DNA from: Actinomycetota bacterium
GTDB lineage: Bacteria > Actinomycetota > Actinomycetes > Nanopelagicales > Nanopelagicaceae
Assembly (NCBI GenBank): GCA_009699765.1
Contig: WLNN01000047.1
Coordinates: 1 to 8,922, forward strand
Length of the DNA stretch: 8,922 bases
Reading direction: 5' to 3'
Positions 6,946 through 8,922 of the stretch are shown here, one piece after another. A program made the translations under genes and the position numbers. Positions within the stretch are counted from its first letter, which is position 1, and each line of letters opens with the position of its first letter. The notes beneath the pieces are model-generated. The model was given only the letters and a program-made list of their open reading frames with translations, searched no databases and was not told the origin of the DNA.

Positions 6946-8144
6946 GTACGATCTTGCATGTCGATATGGATGCTTTTTACGCATCTGTCGCCGAGCTAGA
7001 TCATCCCGAACTACGTGGCAAAGCTGTTGTGGTCGGGGCAGGGGCAAGAGGGGTCGTGCTATCTGCAAATTATGCAGCGAGAAAATTTGGAATCCGCGCA
7101 GCAATGCCAGTCGGACGTGCGCAAAGAATGGCGCCACACGCAATATTTATTGCGCCCGAGCATCATCGCTATGCCGAAATATCTGCGCGGGTAATGGAGA
7201 TCTTCTCTACCTACACACCAATTGTCGAACCGATTTCACTCGATGAGGCTTTTCTAGATGTTACAGGTGCGCAGAAATTACTTGGAACTGGTCGTGAAAT
7301 TGCGCAGAAGATTCGAGCAGAAGTACAGAGCAAAGAAGGTATAACTTGCTCTGTTGGTATCGCTTCAAATAAATTTATTGCAAAGCTAGCCTCACAACAT
7401 TGCAAGCCAGATGCACTGATGGAAATCACCGACGACCGTATAATCGAATTTCTTCACCCACTTCCTGTTGGCGCAATGTGGGGAGTTGGACCAAAGACAG
7501 GCGAATCGCTACAACGTCTGGGATTACATACCATCGGCGATATTGCAAAGACACCCCGCGGTACATTAATTCGCGCTCTTGGAGAAGCAGCAGGCGCATC
7601 TCTATACGAACTTGCATGGGGGCGCGACTTTCGTGATGTCAGCAATGAAGAACCAGATAAGAGCATTAGCGCAGCCGAAACTTTTGCACAGGATTTGGAT
7701 AACCCTGAAGAGATATTGCGCGAGTACTTGCGATTAACAGAGAAAGCATCGGCACGACTACGTGATCGTGCGCTATTTACAAAGACAATTTCAATTAAAG
7801 TGCGCTTCGCTGATTTCACGACAATCAATCGCAGCAAGACTCTGCCACTTGCCATAGATAGCACCCAAGAAATCTACGAAGTTGTCCGGACTCTATATCA
7901 GGCTCTTAAAATTGATCGAGCTCGCTTACGTCTGGTAGGTGTAAGTCTTGAAAATCTACAGAGTGATGCCCACGAACAGATGCTCTTGGGCTCTCGTGAG
8001 AAGGGTTGGAGGGATGCGGATACCGCTATTGACCGCGCTCGGGCGCGCTTTGGCTCATCCAGCGTGCGGCCAGGACGGCTAATTGATAGCGAAGTTGATG
8101 GTGAAGGTGAGAAAGAGTCCGCTAAAGATGACGGAAAGTCGTAA
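6942..8144 (+). CDS. dinB: DNA polymerase IV (Y-family, DinB)
   Basis: The 400-residue translesion polymerase copies past DNA lesions without proofreading. The N-terminus ILHVDMDAFYAS holds Asp8, with Phe12-Tyr13 at the steric-gate position. ISLDEAFLDVT holds Asp101 and Glu102. CSVGIASNKFIAKLAS (136-151) and the thumb hairpin GVGPKTGESLQRLGLHTIGD (181-200) follow, then the little-finger domain. Gln346-Met-Leu-Leu may bind the sliding clamp. All catalytic residues are present, so it is an active polymerase rather than an ImuB-type relic. The last 20 residues form an acidic, charged tail. ATGA overlap with dnaE2 indicates translational coupling and shared SOS induction; a modest AAAGG lies 12 bases upstream. 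Length is slightly above E. coli DinB (351), as usual for actinobacterial versions. Confidence 0.95.
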   Translation: MSTILHVDMDAFYASVAELDHPELRGKAVVVGAGARGVVLSANYAARKFGIRAAMPVGRAQRMAPHAIFIAPEHHRYAEISARVMEIFSTYTPIVEPISLDEAFLDVTGAQKLLGTGREIAQKIRAEVQSKEGITCSVGIASNKFIAKLASQHCKPDALMEITDDRIIEFLHPLPVGAMWGVGPKTGESLQRLGLHTIGDIAKTPRGTLIRALGEAAGASLYELAWGRDFRDVSNEEPDKSISAAETFAQDLDNPEEILREYLRLTEKASARLRDRALFTKTISIKVRFADFTTINRSKTLPLAIDSTQEIYEVVRTLYQALKIDRARLRLVGVSLENLQSDAHEQMLLGSREKGWRDADTAIDRARARFGSSSVRPGRLIDSEVDGEGEKESAKDDGKS

Positions 8145-8156
8145 CTGTTCTATTGT
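8128..8156 (+). promoter_or_regulatory. Candidate leaderless promoter of the DUF3040 gene
   Basis: ATGACG (8128-8133) and TATTGT (8151-8156) are separated by 17 bases, and the -10 ends 6 bases before the ATG at 8163. This places transcription start at the start codon. It lies in the 3' end of dinB and the short gap behind it, so the membrane protein gene could be expressed without SOS induction. Confidence 0.5.
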
Positions 8157-8162
8157 GTGGCT

Positions 8163-8540
8163 ATGGCACTTTCAGATCGTGAACGCCGCTTGCTAGCGGA
8201 GATGGAGGCAGCTCTTGCCACCGACGATCCACGCCTGCAATCAACTCTTGCAGGAAGCGCAACATCCACACTTACCCAATCCCTCACCCGAGGTGGTTCA
8301 GGTTCTGCGCTAGTTGGCTTCGTTATCGTTCTTGCTGGAATCGGCACGTTATTTGGCGGATTGATTGCTCAGATTACCCTCCTGGGAATTGCGGGCTTCA
8401 TCCTCGCCCTCGCTGGTTTATTGACGGTTTTACGCGCGCTCTCAGGTAAGAAAGTTTCAGGAATCCGCGCTCCTAAGGCTCCGCGATCTATGGGCGCTCG
8501 CTTGCAGCAACGGTGGGATCAGCGAAACTTCGACCAGTAG
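8163..8540 (+). CDS. DUF3040 domain-containing membrane protein
   Basis: From the ATG at 8163 the protein is 125 residues. It begins MALSDRERRLLAEMEAALAT, followed by DDPRL. This amphipathic N-terminal helix with the (M)xLSxxExRxLxxmExxLxxxDP signature defines DUF3040. Two membrane helices follow (about 49-67 and 70-91) and then a basic tail (KKVSGIRAPKAPRS, RWDQR). The function is unknown; in actinobacteria the gene regularly stands just before mraZ, next to dinB. A GTG at 8157 is in frame and would add two residues, but the family begins at this methionine and the -10-like TATTGT lies 6 bases from the ATG, favouring a leaderless start. The gene follows dinB by 18 bases and is closed by a strong terminator, so it can be the last gene of the SOS transcript as well as independently expressed. 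Confidence 0.85.
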   Translation: MALSDRERRLLAEMEAALATDDPRLQSTLAGSATSTLTQSLTRGGSGSALVGFVIVLAGIGTLFGGLIAQITLLGIAGFILALAGLLTVLRALSGKKVSGIRAPKAPRSMGARLQQRWDQRNFDQ

Positions 8541-8559
8541 CTCTCTAGCGAGCTCACCT

Positions 8560-8586
8560 ACCCGGCCCTTTTGGCCGGGTTTTTTT
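8560..8586 (+). terminator. Intrinsic terminator closing the dnaE2-dinB-DUF3040 unit
   Basis: ACCCGGCC (8560-8567) pairs perfectly with GGCCGGGT (8573-8580) around a 5-base loop, and the stem is followed by an unbroken T run to 8586. This is the strongest terminator in the window. It insulates mraZ and the dcw cluster from SOS-induced transcription. Confidence 0.93.
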
Positions 8587-8623
8587 ATGCCGATATTCCT
8601 GCCTATATGCCCCTCGTTTGCTG

Positions 8624-8699
8624 GGGGAGAGCGGTGGGGGGATTAGAAGTATTTTGGAGAAAAGTGGTGCAAAAAGGGGGGAAGTGGTGTAAAGTGGGG
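8624..8699 (+). promoter_or_regulatory. MraZ operator: G-rich hexamers on a 10-bp register
   Basis: Hexamers start every 10 bases: GGGGAG (8624), GTGGGG (8634), TAGAAG (8644, degenerate), TTGGAG (8654), GTGGTG (8664), AAGGGG (8674), GTGGTG (8684) and GTGGGG (8694). MraZ is known to bind direct GTGGG-type repeats with 4-base spacers in front of its own gene and repress the dcw cluster. The last five boxes are the clearest, and the 8634 box extends the register upstream. Candidate -10 boxes TATTTT (8650-8655) and TAAAGT (8690-8695) lie within the array. Confidence 0.8.
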
Positions 8700-8704
8700 A
8701 ATTA

Positions 8705-8729
8705 AGCGTGTAAATCACGCTCATACCTT
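8705..8729 (+). promoter_or_regulatory. Small inverted repeat and candidate -10 box before mraZ
   Basis: AGCGTG (8705-8710) and CACGCT (8716-8721) form a 6-bp inverted repeat around TAAAT. Just behind it, TACCTT (8724-8729) fits TANNNT and could be the -10 of a short-leader mraZ promoter. No good -35 is visible (about 8700-8706 is AT-rich). If transcription begins upstream, the inverted repeat could instead be a leader hairpin. Confidence 0.35.
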
Positions 8730-8748
8730 GGGGAAGGTGGTGAAATCA

Positions 8749-8922
8749 ATGTTCCTGGGCACCCACGAACCGCGTCTAGATGAAAAAGGGCGCCTGATTC
8801 TTCCCGCCAAATTCCGAGAAGAACTATCGCCGGGCCTTGTAATTACTAAGGGTCAAGAGCGCTGCCTCTACGTCTTTCCCGCAACTGAATTTGCCCGCAT
8901 CACTGAAACTTTGCGCCAAGCA
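8749..8922 (+). CDS. mraZ: Transcriptional regulator MraZ, 5' part
   Basis: The first 58 codons are present; the rest lies beyond the right edge (MraZ is usually about 140-150 residues). The translation starts [20 protein letters not shown], followed by KFREEL, the first AbrB-like half of MraZ with its DxxxR element (Asp11 and Arg15). [11 protein letters not shown] matches the following strand-helix. MraZ forms a ring-shaped oligomer that binds direct repeats upstream of its own gene and tunes the division and cell-wall cluster, which is expected next (rsmH, ftsL, ftsI, mur genes). The ATG is chosen because MFLG is the family's usual start; a GTG at 8740 is in frame and would add three residues. 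GGGAAGG (8731-8737) gives a ribosome binding site. The array at 8624-8699 is the likely autoregulatory operator. Confidence 0.94.
   Translation, partial: MFLGTHEPRLDEKGRLILPAKFREELSPGLVITKGQERCLYVFPATEFARITETLRQA

Noticed and set aside
8157..8162. GTG start for DUF3040, two codons upstream.
   Set aside because: The family begins at the ATG at 8163 (MALS...), and the spacing to TATTGT fits that ATG better.
8539..8554. Short inverted repeat AGCTC/GAGCT just after DUF3040.
   Set aside because: A 5-bp stem without a T run; the real terminator follows directly.
8740..8748. GTG start for mraZ adding three residues.
   Set aside because: MraZ proteins normally begin MFLG, and the GTG overlaps the purine-rich ribosome binding region. 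It cannot be fully excluded.
1..8922. Search for tRNA or rRNA genes, insertion-sequence ends, CRISPR repeats, attachment sites or toxin-antitoxin pairs.
   Set aside because: None was recognised by eye; the genes look like ordinary chromosomal genes with similar codon use.

Overview
The window looks like chromosomal DNA from an actinobacterium of moderate GC content (about half, by eye). The best guess is a small-genome freshwater lineage such as Nanopelagicales (acI), but this is inference. The actinobacterial signs are a mraZ gene preceded by DUF3040, dinB and a DnaE-type polymerase with a DUF6504 gene, a CGAAC-N4-GTTCG LexA box, and several genes whose -10-like hexamer lies only 6-8 bases before the start codon, the pattern of leaderless transcription. 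No mobile element, tRNA, rRNA or CRISPR array was seen.

Left part (1-3131), metabolic and transport genes. A YbaK-type aminoacyl-tRNA deacylase and a VOC (glyoxalase-fold) protein, cut by the window edge, form a minus-strand pair 2 bases apart. Thirty-one bases away, a YbjJ-like MFS transporter is transcribed divergently. Its stop overlaps by 4 bases the stop of a convergent TauE/SafE anion exporter gene. Upstream of that gene, on the same strand, lies a DoxX-family membrane protein gene ending in a good terminator.

Middle part (3132-8144), an apparent SOS mutagenesis operon. The 236-base gap holds two strong operator-like sites. An 18-bp perfect palindrome overlaps a likely doxX promoter, and a LexA box (10-bp arms, 2-base spacer) precedes the rightward genes. 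These are a DUF6504 protein, a DnaE2-like error-prone C-family polymerase, and a Y-family polymerase IV (DinB) whose start overlaps the polymerase stop as ATGA. The DnaE2-like protein keeps its three polymerase aspartates but has lost the expected PHP histidines. DinB keeps its catalytic acidic residues, so it is not an inactive ImuB. Together they probably form a DNA-damage-inducible translesion module.

Right part (8145-8922). DUF3040, probably with its own leaderless promoter, ends at a strong terminator. It is followed by a G-rich array of hexamers on a strict 10-bp register, the MraZ operator, and then by the 5' part of mraZ, the usual first gene of the division and cell-wall (dcw) cluster.
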